A stretch of DNA of 64,000 bases from Bradysia coprophila (lineage: Eukaryota > Arthropoda > Insecta > Diptera > Sciaridae), in contig NW_023503481.1 of the NCBI RefSeq assembly GCF_014529535.1, positions 1 through 64,000 of the forward strand, written 5' to 3'. The notes below the pieces were generated by a model. That model was given only the letters and a program-made list of their open reading frames with translations, was not told the DNA's origin and searched no databases. Within the stretch, counting starts at the first letter, position 1. Each line of letters opens with the position of its first letter. Shown piece after piece: positions 25,469 to 36,713 of this stretch. A program made the position numbers and the translations under genes.

Positions 25469-27600
25469 AGCCCCGTACGAAGTACAAAGGGGCTTATAGG
25501 ATTACGATGCCGTGTGTAATTGATGGAATTCGAAGCAGACGGTAAGGGCAAAGTGTTTGCCTATGTTCATAGATGACGAATCTGCAATAAAAATTTTGTC
25601 TGTCCGTCTGTCCGTCTGTCACGTCGATATCTTAGGTAAATCAAATCCGATTTTTTTTTTCCCTGAAAGATAGTCGAAATAGTGAGGCTAAGTTCGAAGA
25701 TGGGCATATTCGGGTCGGCCCTTCGTGAGTTAGGGCCACCTAAGTGATTTAAGGTCTTTTGGTGATATTTATGGCAAAATAAACGATGGAAATGTAAATG
25801 ACACGGCAAATGATAGGTATTGTCAATACCAATCCAGGAAAAAAAAGTTAACAAAAGTTTTAAATCGGGTGAGTGGACCGTGAGTTAGGGCCTTAGAAGT
25901 GAAATGCTACTAGGGCCCTATGTGTATTTTACATAGAACTCGAGTAAATTTCATTCGTTTTTCGTAATTTTTGTTTGATTTGGAAGGTAATCGAATGCCG
26001 AATAGAATGTTGTTGAAAAAAAATTAAATTTGGGTCCTTGGCCTCAGGCCGCTACTAGGGCCCTATGTGTATTTTACATATAACACGAGTATATTTCAAC
26101 CGTTTTTCGTAATTTTTGTTTCATTTGGAAGGTAATCAAAGGCCGAATAGAATGTTGTTGAAAAAAAATTAAATTTGGGTCCTTGGACTTAGGCCACTAC
26201 TAGGGCCCTATGTGTATTTTACATATAACTCGAGCAAATTTCATCCGTTTTTCGTAATTTTTGTTTCATTTGGAAGGTAATCAAAGGCCGAATAGAATGT
26301 TGTTGAAAAAAAATTAAATTTGGGTCCTTGGACTAAGGCCACTACTAGGGCCATATGTGTATTTTACATACAACTCGAGCAAATTTCATCCGTTTTTCGT
26401 AATTTTTGTTTCATTTGGGAGGTAATCAAAGGCCGAATAGAATGTAGTTGAAAAAAAAATTAAATTTGGGTCCTCGGACTGAGGCCGCTACTAGGGCCCT
26501 ATGTGTATTTCACATATAACACGAGTATATTTCATCCGTTTTTCGTAATTTTTGTTTCATTTGGAAGGTAATCAAAGGCCGAATAGAATGTTGTTGAAAA
26601 AAAATTAAATTTGGGTCCTTGGACTTAGGCCACTACTAGGGCCCTATGTGTATTTTACATATAACTCGAGCAAATTTCATCCGTTTTTCGTAATTTTTGT
26701 TTCATTTGGGAGGTAATCAAAGGCCGAATAGAATGTAGTTGAAAAAAAAAATAAATTTGGGTCCTCGGACTGAGGCCAATACTAGGGCCCTATGTGTATT
26801 TTACATATAACTCGAGCAAATTTCATTCGTTTTTCGTAATTTTTGTTTGATTTGGAAGGTAATCAAAGGCCGAATAGAATGTTGTTGTAAAAAATTAAAT
26901 TTGGGTCCTCGGTCTGAGGCCGCTACTAGGGCCCTATGTGTATTTCACATATAACACGAGTATATTTCATCCGTTTTTCGTAATTTTTGTTTCATTTGGA
27001 AGGTAATCAAAGGCCGAATAGAATGTTGTTGTAAAAAATTAAATTTGGGTCCTTGGCCTAAGGCCGCTACTAGGGCCCTATGTGTATTTTACATACAACT
27101 CGAGCAAATTTCATCCGTTTTTCGTAATTTTTGTTTCATTTGGGAGGTAATCAAAGGCCGAATAGAATGTAGTTGAAAAAAAAATTAAATTTGGGTCCTC
27201 GGACTGAGGCCGATACTAGGGCCCTATGTGTATTTTACATATAACTCGAGCAAATTTCATCCGTTTTTCGTAATTTTTGTTTCATTTGGAAGGTAATCAA
27301 AGGCCGAATGGAATGTAGTTGAAAAAAAATTTAAATTTGCGTCCTCGGACTGAGGCCGATACTAGGCCCTTCAAAAAAATAAAATTTTAGGGCGATTTGA
27401 AATTTTTGTTTCATTTGAAAGGAACGTCGTACGGGGCTTCGTAATTGCGCTATGCGCAATTTGTAAGATGTACATATTACATAATAATTTTACTTTAACT
27501 ACATTAACCGGCGCAATAGGCTTACGGTCAAAGTAGGGTGACAGACGCACTAGGGTCACGTACGCAATAGATATACGGGTTTGTACGGGGCTCAGTCGCA
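25469..27600. mobile_element. Composite element carrying a satellite array
   Basis: The left side starts agccccgtacgaagtacaaa and the right side contains gtcgtacggggcttcg near 27427 and gtacggggctc near 27587, forming imperfect terminal inverted repeats. A tgtccgtctg microsatellite lies near 25600, then ten 145-bp repeats. The architecture resembles non-autonomous elements that carry internal tandem repeats; superfamily not determined and boundaries approximate. Confidence 0.55.
25909..27360 (+). repeat. 145-bp tandem satellite, about 10 copies
   Basis: Units begin actagggccctatgtgtatt at 25909, 26054, 26199, 26344, 26490, 26635, 26781, 26925, 27069 and 27215, with a final partial unit at 27361. 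Period is 144-146 bp. Variants such as ggaaggtaat/ggaggtaat and gttgttg/gtagttg recur in alternating units, suggesting duplication of multi-unit blocks. Confidence 0.95.
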
Positions 27601-28116
27601 GCAAACGCTCCGACTGTTCTGATGGCTCGTTTTATTAAAAATTTCGATGAGCGGACAATAAGTAAGTCGTGTTAAAATTTTATCTTAATTTTTGTTGTCC
27701 CATTTTCTTGAAAGATTTCGTTTTTTAATTTTAAAACGTTTCCTGAATAAGCAGAGATGCTGGAAAGACCCAACATTAGCCGTAGCAGGTAATCATTGAG
27801 AGCGGCTGTTATAGGTAATTTCTTAAAAAATTACCGTCATTGTGTAACTTTTTCCAAAATTACTCACCACAGGTAATACATTACTTGCTGTGGGTAATTT
27901 TTCCAAACATTACCAATTACAGCTGATCTATTACCTACTGCAGCTGTAGTTTTCAAATCTTTTTCCTCAGGAGCTCGTTCAGAAACGATTTTTTCTTCAC
28001 TGAGTTTCGTTCAGTTAACGATGACAGGTGTAACTGTGAGGTTAGATTTCTCACGATGTATTTTGGTCGTGAAATGTTACCCAAATGTCATGAAACTTCG
28101 GTGAAGTGAATTTACA

Positions 28117-28464
28117 ATGGATGTGTTGTGGTCTGCGGATATAAATCATTTCGATTTCTGTGGACCATTTGATGATACGATATGCCAGCGTCGACAGTTC
28201 AAGAACAGAGATTTTCCGATGTCAAATCGATCTGACATCGACCTAACAGAACTTTTTCATAGATCGGATTTACATATAAACGGATGTTGTGCTAAAAAAG
28301 TAATCCTGTACGAGCTGGGGGCTGCAAGTAACCACAGTACAGACAGTATTTGCTATATTGCTGTCGAGTACATCAGAACCACCAAGTTTCATGTTGCCGG
28401 CGAATCAAAGAAATGGTCGAACTGGATGGTCGATCTTAGAAAAGCGCACTGTAGACGGTTGCTA
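28117..28464 (+). CDS. Unknown ORF inside the 2-kb element
   Basis: 116 codons from ATG at 28117 to the insertion point of the 104-bp MITE. The ORF formally runs on to 28548, but its last part is MITE sequence. The composition looks protein-like (Cys, His and Trp present: MDVLWSADINHFDFCGPF near the start, EYIRTTKFHVAGESKKWSNW later), and the frame continues beyond the MITE into CRLCENIFF. I do not recognise a family. It could be a remnant of a transposon protein or a captured exon. Confidence 0.35.
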
Positions 28465-28568
28465 GGAATCTCGCGCCGCGTCATTCACAATAATTCACAT
28501 TTTGACACATTTTGTATAAGGAAGATGTCACTTTGTGAGTTATTGTGAATGACGCGGCGCGAGATTCC
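28465..28568. mobile_element. 104-bp MITE with CTA flanks
   Basis: Perfect inverted repeats of about 33 bp (GGAATCTCGCGCCGCGTCAT... and its complement) around a 36-bp loop. Flanked by CTA on both sides (28462-28464 and 28569-28571), consistent with a 3-bp TSD as in PIF/Harbinger or CACTA-type elements. Confidence 0.75.
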
Positions 28569-28624
28569 CTAACACCCTGTAGACTGTGCGAAAATATTTT
28601 TTTCTGACTTTTCATTGCGTCGAA

Positions 28625-29284
28625 CTTAGAGTAATTATAACTAGAGAGGAAATTACGAACAGAATTACGTAAAATTTGTGGTCCCAACATGAAAAACGTA
28701 ATATTTGATAGTGTGAGTTTTTCCCTACTAAATTGGTGGGCAAATTAGCGCAAAATATTTGAATGTGCCTACTAAAAGGATTCTTTAAAAAAAAAATTAG
28801 AACCTTTTACATACCACCGATATGAACTGATATCAACAGACACAACGAAAAAAATATAAATTGACCCGTGTTGTTTTATGCAGCAAATTGGAAAATTTTC
28901 TCCACCCTAACTGGCTTAACTCTCATTTGAAGGAAAATTACAAATCAACAAACAGATGCATCAATTTTTTATTATGCGGTTAAATTACCGGAAAAATGAA
29001 CAGGCATTGCCCTTGACTCCTTTACTTTGTCATCCCGTAATGAATCACATTTGCACTTTATTTAATTAATAATAATTATTATTGCGAATGATTTTAAACA
29101 AAATTCCAAAATAGTGGTACGCGATTGAGAAAATACAAAACTGACAACTATCAAAATTTTCAACGCCTGCATGTGTTAGTGAAAAGCTCTACGTAAAATT
29201 GTACGAAATGTGAATCTTATACAAACTGATGTCGGGACCACATTTTATCGTACGAAATACCTCTCTAGGTATAATTACTCTAAG
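28625..29284. mobile_element. 660-bp element with 8-bp TSD
   Basis: Inverted ends CTTAGAGTAATTATAACTAG and CTAGGTATAATTACTCTAAG, extending inward about 60 bp with mismatches (aaatttgtggtccc/gggaccacatttta). Flanked by a perfect 8-bp duplication gcgtcgaa (28617-28624 and 29285-29292). The TSD length fits hAT. No ORF. Confidence 0.85.
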
Positions 29285-29474
29285 GCGTCGAATGAATTCT
29301 GAATGAGTGATGTTCGTCATGGTCAAATAAATTTCTAAGAAACAAAATAGTTCTGTTGTCAGTTGTTTTTGGCACCTCCTTCCTCTTCATTTTGTATATA
29401 AGTTCCGTTCCCCTCCACTTTCGGTCTAGTAAGTTGGTCCGTTAAGGTAAGTTAAGGACGCAAGTGAGTATCAC

Positions 29475-29880
29475 TGTAAAGTTGAGGTCCTCCACATTCA
29501 TAATAAATAATAATTTAATCAAATAATTGCATTAGTGAGGTGGAGGTCACAGCCCTCGTCAAAGTTCACCTACGTTCCATCGATTCTGAGAAATTTTTCG
29601 GAAGTCATTCGGCCGTTTGTCATACAATTTTTTGAAATTAATATTTTCCCCGAGAATACTCGACCTCAGCTTTCCAACGAACCCATACACGCCCGTGTCC
29701 TCGCCACCTTACGGAAATGAAATCCGGACTACGAAACCCCATTTTTCGACTTTTTCGGAAGATCAAAAAAATCTTAGACTTGTTTTGGGGCCTAGGCACC
29801 AAGGCCTAACTAGGCATATATAAAGAAGTCCCAGAAAATATAGCGCCGATTTCGGTCAGTCGAAATTCAAAAGAATCCCT
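29475..29880 (+). repeat. One-armed copy of the foldback element
   Basis: About 400 bp related to the right arm of 24585-25374, from cctccacattcataataaat to gaattcaaaagaatccctc. Confidence 0.8.
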
Positions 29881-30097
29881 CTGTGGGAATGTAAACATAA
29901 ACAGAAAATTAACTCGTAACTTTCACTAACGTATCTGAACGGCAAACGTCAGACAACTGTTAGTGTAACATTAAACGAATCGTCAAATCTTCACTGAGTG
30001 AAGAAAAAATCGTTCCTGAACGAGCTCCAGTGCAGACTATTATATTCATTACGATAGGGACTACATGACTCGATTGCCTGTTTAGCAGTGCGTTTGA

Positions 30098-30176
30098 CGT
30101 ACGTATCGAATTTCTTATGTTCTAAATGTCATATTTTAAATAATAGAACAAAAGAAATTCGATATACGTACGTACG
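30098..30176. repeat. Short inverted repeat hairpin
   Basis: CGTACGTATCGAATTTCTT pairs with AAGAAATTCGATATACGTACG across a short AT loop. Likely a tiny MITE. Confidence 0.6.
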
Positions 30177-30410
30177 ACGCTGTGTGAAGCTACGGTTACT
30201 TTACTCTTACACACTTTCCCCAAAAAATAATTTCACTCGAAAAAAATTTCACGCGTTAAAAAAGCAATTCCACGTTTTATAAACGCATCCGCGACGCAAA
30301 CATGCAAAGAAAATTCACGTGTCAAAACACGCATAAAAGTGAAACAAAAAAATCGCGCGTTCTTCTTAACTTTTCCTCATTAGTCAGTTTGGTGTGGAAT
30401 TGATCAACTA

Positions 30411-30661
30411 GGTGCATCAATTCTAGGATATGGGGGGAGGATGAGCACTGAAAAGTAGTACAACGTTAGGATCTGACCTATTCTCACCGAAAAGAAGCTA
30501 TAAATCCAGTTGTGAATGAAGAAAAATCGACGGAAGTGATCTGGGTGCATGAATTCTAGGATGTGGGGAGCAGAATGAGCATTGAAAAGTAGTACAACGT
30601 TAGGAAATGACCTATTCTCACCTCAAAGAAGCTATAAATCCAGTTGGTAATGAAGAAAAAG
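30411..30661 (+). repeat. Tandem duplication, 133-bp period
   Basis: Two diverged copies begin ggtgcat(c/g)aattctaggat at 30411 and 30544, each containing agtagtacaacgttagga and gaagctataaatccagttg. Confidence 0.85.
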
Positions 30662-32390
30662 ACTGCTATTAGACAATGATCTACAAGTGATTTTGTGATT
30701 GGCTACAAATGGCATGCAAAGATCGATCAACGATAAATAAAACGCCCGGGTATTTTCATTATTGTTCCTCATAATAATAATGTTTGTATTATTTTTATAA
30801 AAGGTTGTAACACAAAAAAGCTTCTTAAATACAACGTTCATTTGTTTCCATCTCAGTTTGTCGTCATATTTTGTTTTGTTTGTTTTTTTAAATCTTTTAT
30901 AATAATAATTATATCGCACAAATTTTACAAAGCTAATTAATTATCATATGGGTTCATCTTCATTTTCCTCTGTTTTAATAATAATAATAATTAAGGGGGG
31001 TATCGCCTTTCTATTTGTGTTGACGTTTTGTTTTTTAGTTGAATTTTGCTTTTTGCATTGTTGTTCAAATAAAATTTTATTCTCTTTTCTCTCTATTTTC
31101 CTAATCCATCTTTATAGCTCTTCTCATTATTGACTACTGAAAGAAAATCGAATAGAAAAATCCTTGCGTCTGTTTCTGTAGCTACAAATAGCAGCGCGAA
31201 AGAGACCTAAATCAAAATAGATTTTTGTTATATTGTCAATATTGACAAGAAAAACTAAAGAAACATTTAAATTAGGTCTCCTTCACGTCGCTATATGCAG
31301 CTAGTGCTAGAGCAGTATCTAGTGTGTTAGGAAAACATCTGGACGAAAATATATTATTGTCAAATAGCTGTTTCTTCACCAATACTTGTAAAATCAGTGT
31401 CTACTTCATTCAGATAACCTCACAAAAAATATAAATTTCGTATAATTTTTCGAACTTTGAGGTTAGTTGGATGAAAATGTCAATGAATTTGACAGCTCAA
31501 ACGACATTGACAACGATCAATGAACGTTTAAATTTGACATACGACTATGTCATCTGCTATCGACAGAAACGACACAAATTAGCAATGAGTGGAAAACGTT
31601 GTAAAACTAATGAAGTAAAAGATTCAGCAAGCAGTTTATTTAAAACGATTGACGATTGAAAGAAGTAATAGATTCGATTATTATTCGTTGATATGCTTGC
31701 TAACTGTATAAGGTTAGACACGACTTATGAAACTTTCGAAGAATCAGAAGACGGAAATTCTGAATGTTCCGGTATGAATCATCTGTCGATTTTCAAGATT
31801 AGAATTGTTTATAGACGATTAATACTGAAAATCCGATCGAAATCAAGAAACATTGGTTCCGTTTCAAATGGTGTACATACCAATGCCCCGAATGACTGTT
31901 TCTTCTTTCACACACTAGACAACGCATTCAACAGACCATTTATGTCAATTAAAATGATCTGTGCAATACAATCGGTTTTCTCTCCCTTTCATATTCAATT
32001 TAAGTTTCTAGAACAAACAAAAAACAGTTTCCTTGGCCTAAATTCAACATTTACTTGAATCCTAAATTTTAACTTTGTTCAACTATAAAAGCACATACGC
32101 TCCTGGTGTTTGGCTTTTTCCTCCTACTAATTTTTTTAGTTCCTTTTTTATTTGAACCATTTTTTTAAATGTAAATTCTCTCCTCGAGAGCCACCTAATC
32201 AGATCAAATCAGATCTCTAATCTGGTCTGTGTTATATGTCTGCTAAATGTATATAAGGTTTGTGTTAATTATCTGTTTTCCAGCGTGGTGTTAGAATTAC
32301 AAATTAAAATTCAAGAAATAAGGAAAAATAAATCGTTGAGTAAAATCAACGCAATCATTGAATTTTCGGTTTTGCTTTGACTTGCTGTTC
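30662..32390. other. No gene; small inverted repeat and old dispersed repeat
   Basis: An imperfect hairpin at about 31190-31300 (gagacctaaat ... atttaaattaggtctc). The 31530-31690 part is distantly similar to 46680-46850 (catctgctatcgacag, gaagtaaaagatt, agaagtaatagattcgat), an old dispersed repeat. ORFs here resemble nothing known to me. Confidence 0.45.
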
Positions 32391-32560
32391 ATAATTCACG
32401 CCGTAAGTGTGCCTAAAATTTGAATTTTAAGTGAACGATTCGATGAAAAAGTGAACCAAAAAATTCGTTTCAACGCTTCTCTATATGAAAATGGCGCTAC
32501 GTTAAAAAGACCTCTGCACTTTCCATTTTGAATTTCGACCACACTTACGGCGTGAATTAT
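32391..32560. mobile_element. 170-bp MITE with 21-bp TIR
   Basis: ATAATTCACGCCGTAAGTGT(G) at the left end pairs perfectly with the right end. No clear TSD. Confidence 0.7.
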
Positions 32561-32686
32561 TTACAAAAATGCTAAAAACAATTTTAAACGAATCGACACC
32601 AGTTTCGAATCGTACGTATGTACAGTAGGTATAACATTACAATGGACACAAATTTCGTCTGAATGTCCATCCGATGTAGTGTTTGG

Positions 32687-32849
32687 CAGGGCCTATTTTC
32701 TTGACATTATTTCTTGAAAATTCTATAAATTCTGGGAAATTCGTGAAGTTCCAAAAGATTCCTACCATTCTTGAAAATTCCTTAAATTCTTGAACATTCT
32801 GGAATTTCTGAAAATTCTCGAAAAAAAAACAATCCTGAAAATAGGCCTG
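32687..32849. mobile_element. hAT-like MITE
   Basis: Left end CAGGGCCTATTTTC and right end GAAAATAGGCCTG are inverted partners. The interior is made of attcttgaaaattct-type repeats. TSD not clear. Confidence 0.65.
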
Positions 32850-33346
32850 GTTTAGACATCACAGTCCATGTCGCTAAATTTTCCTGCTTTTTAGAAGACT
32901 CAGCCGGCATAAGTCTTATATGTTTGCAGCTTAATTGCATTTCGATATCACGTCTCAATACATTCTTGCACAACCACCAGCAAGAAAACAGCTATGCACC
33001 TTCGCCAATCAAGAGTAATATAGTTTGCTTACCATCACGACTACTAATTTAGGATATGAATCAAAGAAAATGTCTGGGAATATGTTGATTTAACAACAGC
33101 GACATCGTCCTTTCATTTAATAAATATTGGGTTACAGAGCTGGATGGATTACAACCCTAAGCCATCCCCAACTGAAAGTAATGGAGAATTAAAATTCTAA
33201 ATTGTTGTCTCCACATATCAGATTTTGGCTAAGCTGCAGTTCGCGACAGTGAATTTGTTGTTAGATTTCATGTTCTGTTAATATGAAATTGATTTTGGTC
33301 GAGGGGGTAGAAATTCACCGAATTATTGACCAGCAAAATAACAGTG

Positions 33347-33498
33347 TTCTACACAGCAACACCGTTTAAAATTCGCTGTGATTATAGACCCGTAGTGACA
33401 ACTTATTTGCCGAGTTCCCACCTTCTACACAGCAACACCGTTTAAAATTCGCTGTGATTATAGACCCGTAGTGACAACTTATTTGCCGAGTTCCCACC
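33347..33498 (+). repeat. Exact 76-bp tandem duplication
   Basis: Two identical 76-bp copies (ttctacacagcaacaccgtt ... gagttcccacc), so recent or an assembly duplication. Confidence 0.93.
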
Positions 33499-34929
33499 TT
33501 CTCGATTTTGGCACTGCGACCATTTTAATGACTAATCATTTCCACCTTAACACATAAAGCGCCATGGTAAAAATAAATTACGTCTTATAGAGCGAGAGCC
33601 CGTGTGCATGTCAGTCCCTGAAAAGGTAACCATACTTCGAAAACCTATGCAGCTTTATTTAAAAGGACGATAAATGTTTGTTTTGCTGGAAATTTCCTTT
33701 TTGGAACGCTAGAGAAGGACTCAAACGAGATCAAACCTTGTGTATGACTCAGTCAGTCTACATTGTAGAGAAAGTTGTTGTCAAAATGAAGGTATTAGTG
33801 CCACACGAATTGGCTTTAGCGACTTTTAGTGTTATACGCTTCATGCCTAAGTTGCATTTGACATTTCTGGAACGACAGACCTTTCATACTAGGCATATCG
33901 CCGTATCGTTCAAAGATTATTTTTGTTCACTGAGCGAAGAAGTTAGAAAATTCCAACAAGAGCGAATCGCTCGAGTTGGAATTTCTTATTTTCTTCCAGA
34001 GGTGAGCACAACGTTTTTCAGTTGTGCGGGGTGTGATTAGCCGTTTTTCTCCACGAAAATTTCAATTAAAAACTAAGGTGACAGTGCGGGGAAGAAAATA
34101 TTTATTTTCTACCCTGTCAAAACCAGTGATGAGAAAATACACAAATCATCTCCCGAACTGTCATCAGATAAAGCTTCACAAGCCGTCATTTTCTCGTGCC
34201 CTGAGGAGAAAATAGACATTTTATCTACCGAATTGTCATCAGACAAAGCATCAACAATCCGTCATTTTCTCGTGGTCTTTTGATTGGAAACTTTTGATTG
34301 GAAACTTTTGATTGGATGTGGCCATTGGTAATAAGCCATGGCCTCATGAGTGACTGATGTGCACATGGTCTCTTGGCCTATTTTAGTGATTTTCACTTAC
34401 GATTAAGTTGTATACAAAAACGTTTCTTCTCTTAACTTAACTTTAAGTCAAATATCAAATGCAATAAAAAACAAATGAAAATTTCTCTTTTCATTTGATT
34501 TAAAAATATTTTTTTTAGTTTTTAGTGTTGTTCTCCTCTTCTTTCATTTAGAATAGAAACTGTTTTACAGATAAGTAAATATAGTTTGTTGCATTGTGTT
34601 AATGATCCATTAATTTTGTTGTTAAATGTTACAAAAATAGCACTTTAAAAAATGGGTTTCCTTTTAAAATTTTTTTTTGTTTCCTTGTTTTCATTCAGTT
34701 GTGGTGATTTTACATTTTATTAGTTAGAAAAAATTAACAGAAAAAAAGTTCTGTTTCTGTAATTCGGTTACGAAACGTGTCTACTGTTCGTGTAGCATCC
34801 TAATATCGAAATGTGGTTCATTTCGACACTAGTGCTGCAATTAACTCATACAAACTCAATCACTTTAATTAGATGCTCTTTTTCGTCACTAGTGTTGAAA
34901 TGAAATGTTAATGTTGCTTGGATCGAATA
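33499..34929. other. No recognised gene; small tandem repeats
   Basis: A diverged 75-bp tandem pair begins gagaaaatac at 34131 and gagaaaatag at 34206. Three 14-bp units cttttgattggaaa start at 34277. A 120-codon ORF at 33678-34040 has no family resemblance that I can see. Confidence 0.5.
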
Positions 34930-35156
34930 CAGTTTGTTCATTTCATTTTTACACAGTCTTAGATATGTCAGAGTTTTAAATGTACCCAGTCAATTAAGTT
35001 CTTCCCAAATTATGAATTTCTGGCGCAAAATTTAAAATTTCTATCGCGAATTCAAATATTGCGCAATTTGGAAAGAACTTAATTGACTGGGTACATTAAA
35101 AACTCTGACATATCGACAATCTTTAGAAACTGTGTAAAAATGAAATGAACAAACTG
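34930..35156. mobile_element. Mariner-type MITE (TA TSD)
   Basis: A 28-bp perfect TIR starting CAGTTTGTTCATTTCATTTT, with the arms continuing inward through gtacccagtcaattaagttc. TA dinucleotides lie on both sides (34928-34929 and 35157-35158), as for Tc1/mariner. 227 bp, non-coding. Confidence 0.85.
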
Positions 35157-36395
35157 TACCTCATTGCAATCAAATTTAGATTTTTTTTTGTTCGATTCGC
35201 GTAATGCATCGAAGCTTATTGTTGTGGGACTCGCCTTGCAATTTCATATTCTATAGTGGGGAAACCGTCGTTACTCGTATCGAAAACATTTTCTTTTCGT
35301 TATTTGTCGATGCAGTTACTGGACAGTCGGATATGTGTATAATGCCTTTTCGATACAGTTGGTCAAAACAAAAAATGAAAACCAATCCGAATTGATGGCA
35401 TAAATGGCAAGAACTTGCATATTTATTGGTTTAAATCGAAAAAAAAGAAAGAAAAACCAGTGCATTTGAAAAACACCAATTAGATTGTGGCCGAATGATA
35501 AAAATTGCTACCCAGCGCTCTTCATAAGTGATGTCATTTTGTCGAGGAAGGACTTGCTGACACGGAAAATATGTTTGCTTTTAATCGATGAAAAATGTGT
35601 GTCTTTCATTGATTTTACTTTGAAATTGAATGGATTATTCCCATAAATCTGCACTGCGACATTCTATACAGACAACATTTTCAGAAATCTAGGACTTCTA
35701 TTCACTAGAGGCCGTGAAACATTCCTCGACTTTGGCTATAGATACATTGAAGTCCTTTAAGGTTCTCTCAACAATAAATATCAAACAGTTTCTACCCTGT
35801 TTCCATCTGTGAGATGATAATAGCATCTCTTGATGCTTTGCATTTTATAATTCTGTAAAAATACCAAAACTCATCAGGCCATGGCAAAGAACCTAGCAGG
35901 GTACACGCAAACATGTTTGAAAATTTGGAGGCTTTTTAACGTTGGAAAATTGAGTGTTCGTGTTTGGGGTTTGGATTTTTTGTTTTTTATACGTTTCCAC
36001 ACGCTTCCTGTTGGCACATTCAAGGTTTTTATTAAAAAGGACTTCACCTGGCACAAAATTAAGACCTTGGACAGTATTTGACAATGTAATATTTGCAACA
36101 TGAGAAAATTAAATTTCAACTCCTCCTGAAACCCCATACATAGTTGGTACGTAGTACCAACTCATCATTTCTTTGTTCACTGAACACAATGTGAACTGTC
36201 AACAAAACCGATGTACTGTTTTCTAAACGGACTGCTATTCCAACTTAAGGACGCGAGAAGCTCAAAACAAATGGGCACCTGGATTTCAGGTCCTGGAATT
36301 GTCAATCAATGAATATAAACTACCAGGTATGGTCTAATGTCACCGCGGAGGACATAACGACTCCAAAAACGGATTCAAACGCACTCATTTTCATA
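35157..36395. other. No gene seen
   Basis: AT-rich. Part of a dispersed repeat (ccaggtatggtc ... ggaggacata, 36300-36360) that recurs at 52335-52455. Confidence 0.45.
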
Positions 36396-36713
36396 CAGTT
36401 CTTAACATTCAAAAGTATCGACATATTATACATTTCTTATTTTGCTAAATGAAAGTAGAGCACAGGTATGGTCGATCGCCGAATTCGTCTTAAACGCACT
36501 CACATTTTATGTCAAAATAATATGAAAATGAGTGCGTTTAATTGCGAAAATCAAATTTGTATGTCCTCCGGGTGGACAATAGACCATAGTTTTACACTTT
36601 CATTGATTTTGCTTACTTCTCTCATTTCTCCATATACTCGTTATGGAGAAATGAGAGAAGTTGGAGAAATAAGAAATGTATAATATGTCGATACTTTTGA
36701 ATGTTAAAAACTG
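36396..36713. mobile_element. Mariner-type MITE (TA TSD)
   Basis: TIR of about 50 bp starting CAGTTCTTAACATTCAAAAG and ending with its inverted partner (cttttgaatgttaaaaactg). TA on both sides (36394-36395 and 36714-36715). Contains a perfect short hairpin at 36615-36661. Confidence 0.82.
36615..36661. repeat. Perfect 20-bp hairpin
   Basis: ACTTCTCTCATTTCTCCATA, a 7-nt loop tactcgt, then the exact complement. It could fold as a small RNA precursor if transcribed; no evidence of that here. Confidence 0.8.

Larger units (their letters stand above)
27969..30031. mobile_element. 2-kb terminal-inverted-repeat element, with nested insertions
   Basis: The left end ggagctcgttcagaaacgat continues ttttttcttcactgag. 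The right end is its inverted partner: cactgagtgaagaaaaaatcgttcctgaacgagctcc. TIR about 37 bp with one or two mismatches. It contains an ORF of unknown function (28117-28464), a 104-bp MITE, a 660-bp element and the one-armed repeat 29475-29880. No clear target-site duplication seen. Confidence 0.65.

Noticed and set aside
33678-34040. 120-codon ORF
   Set aside because: No family resemblance, no splice or promoter context that stands out, in AT-rich repeat-bearing DNA.
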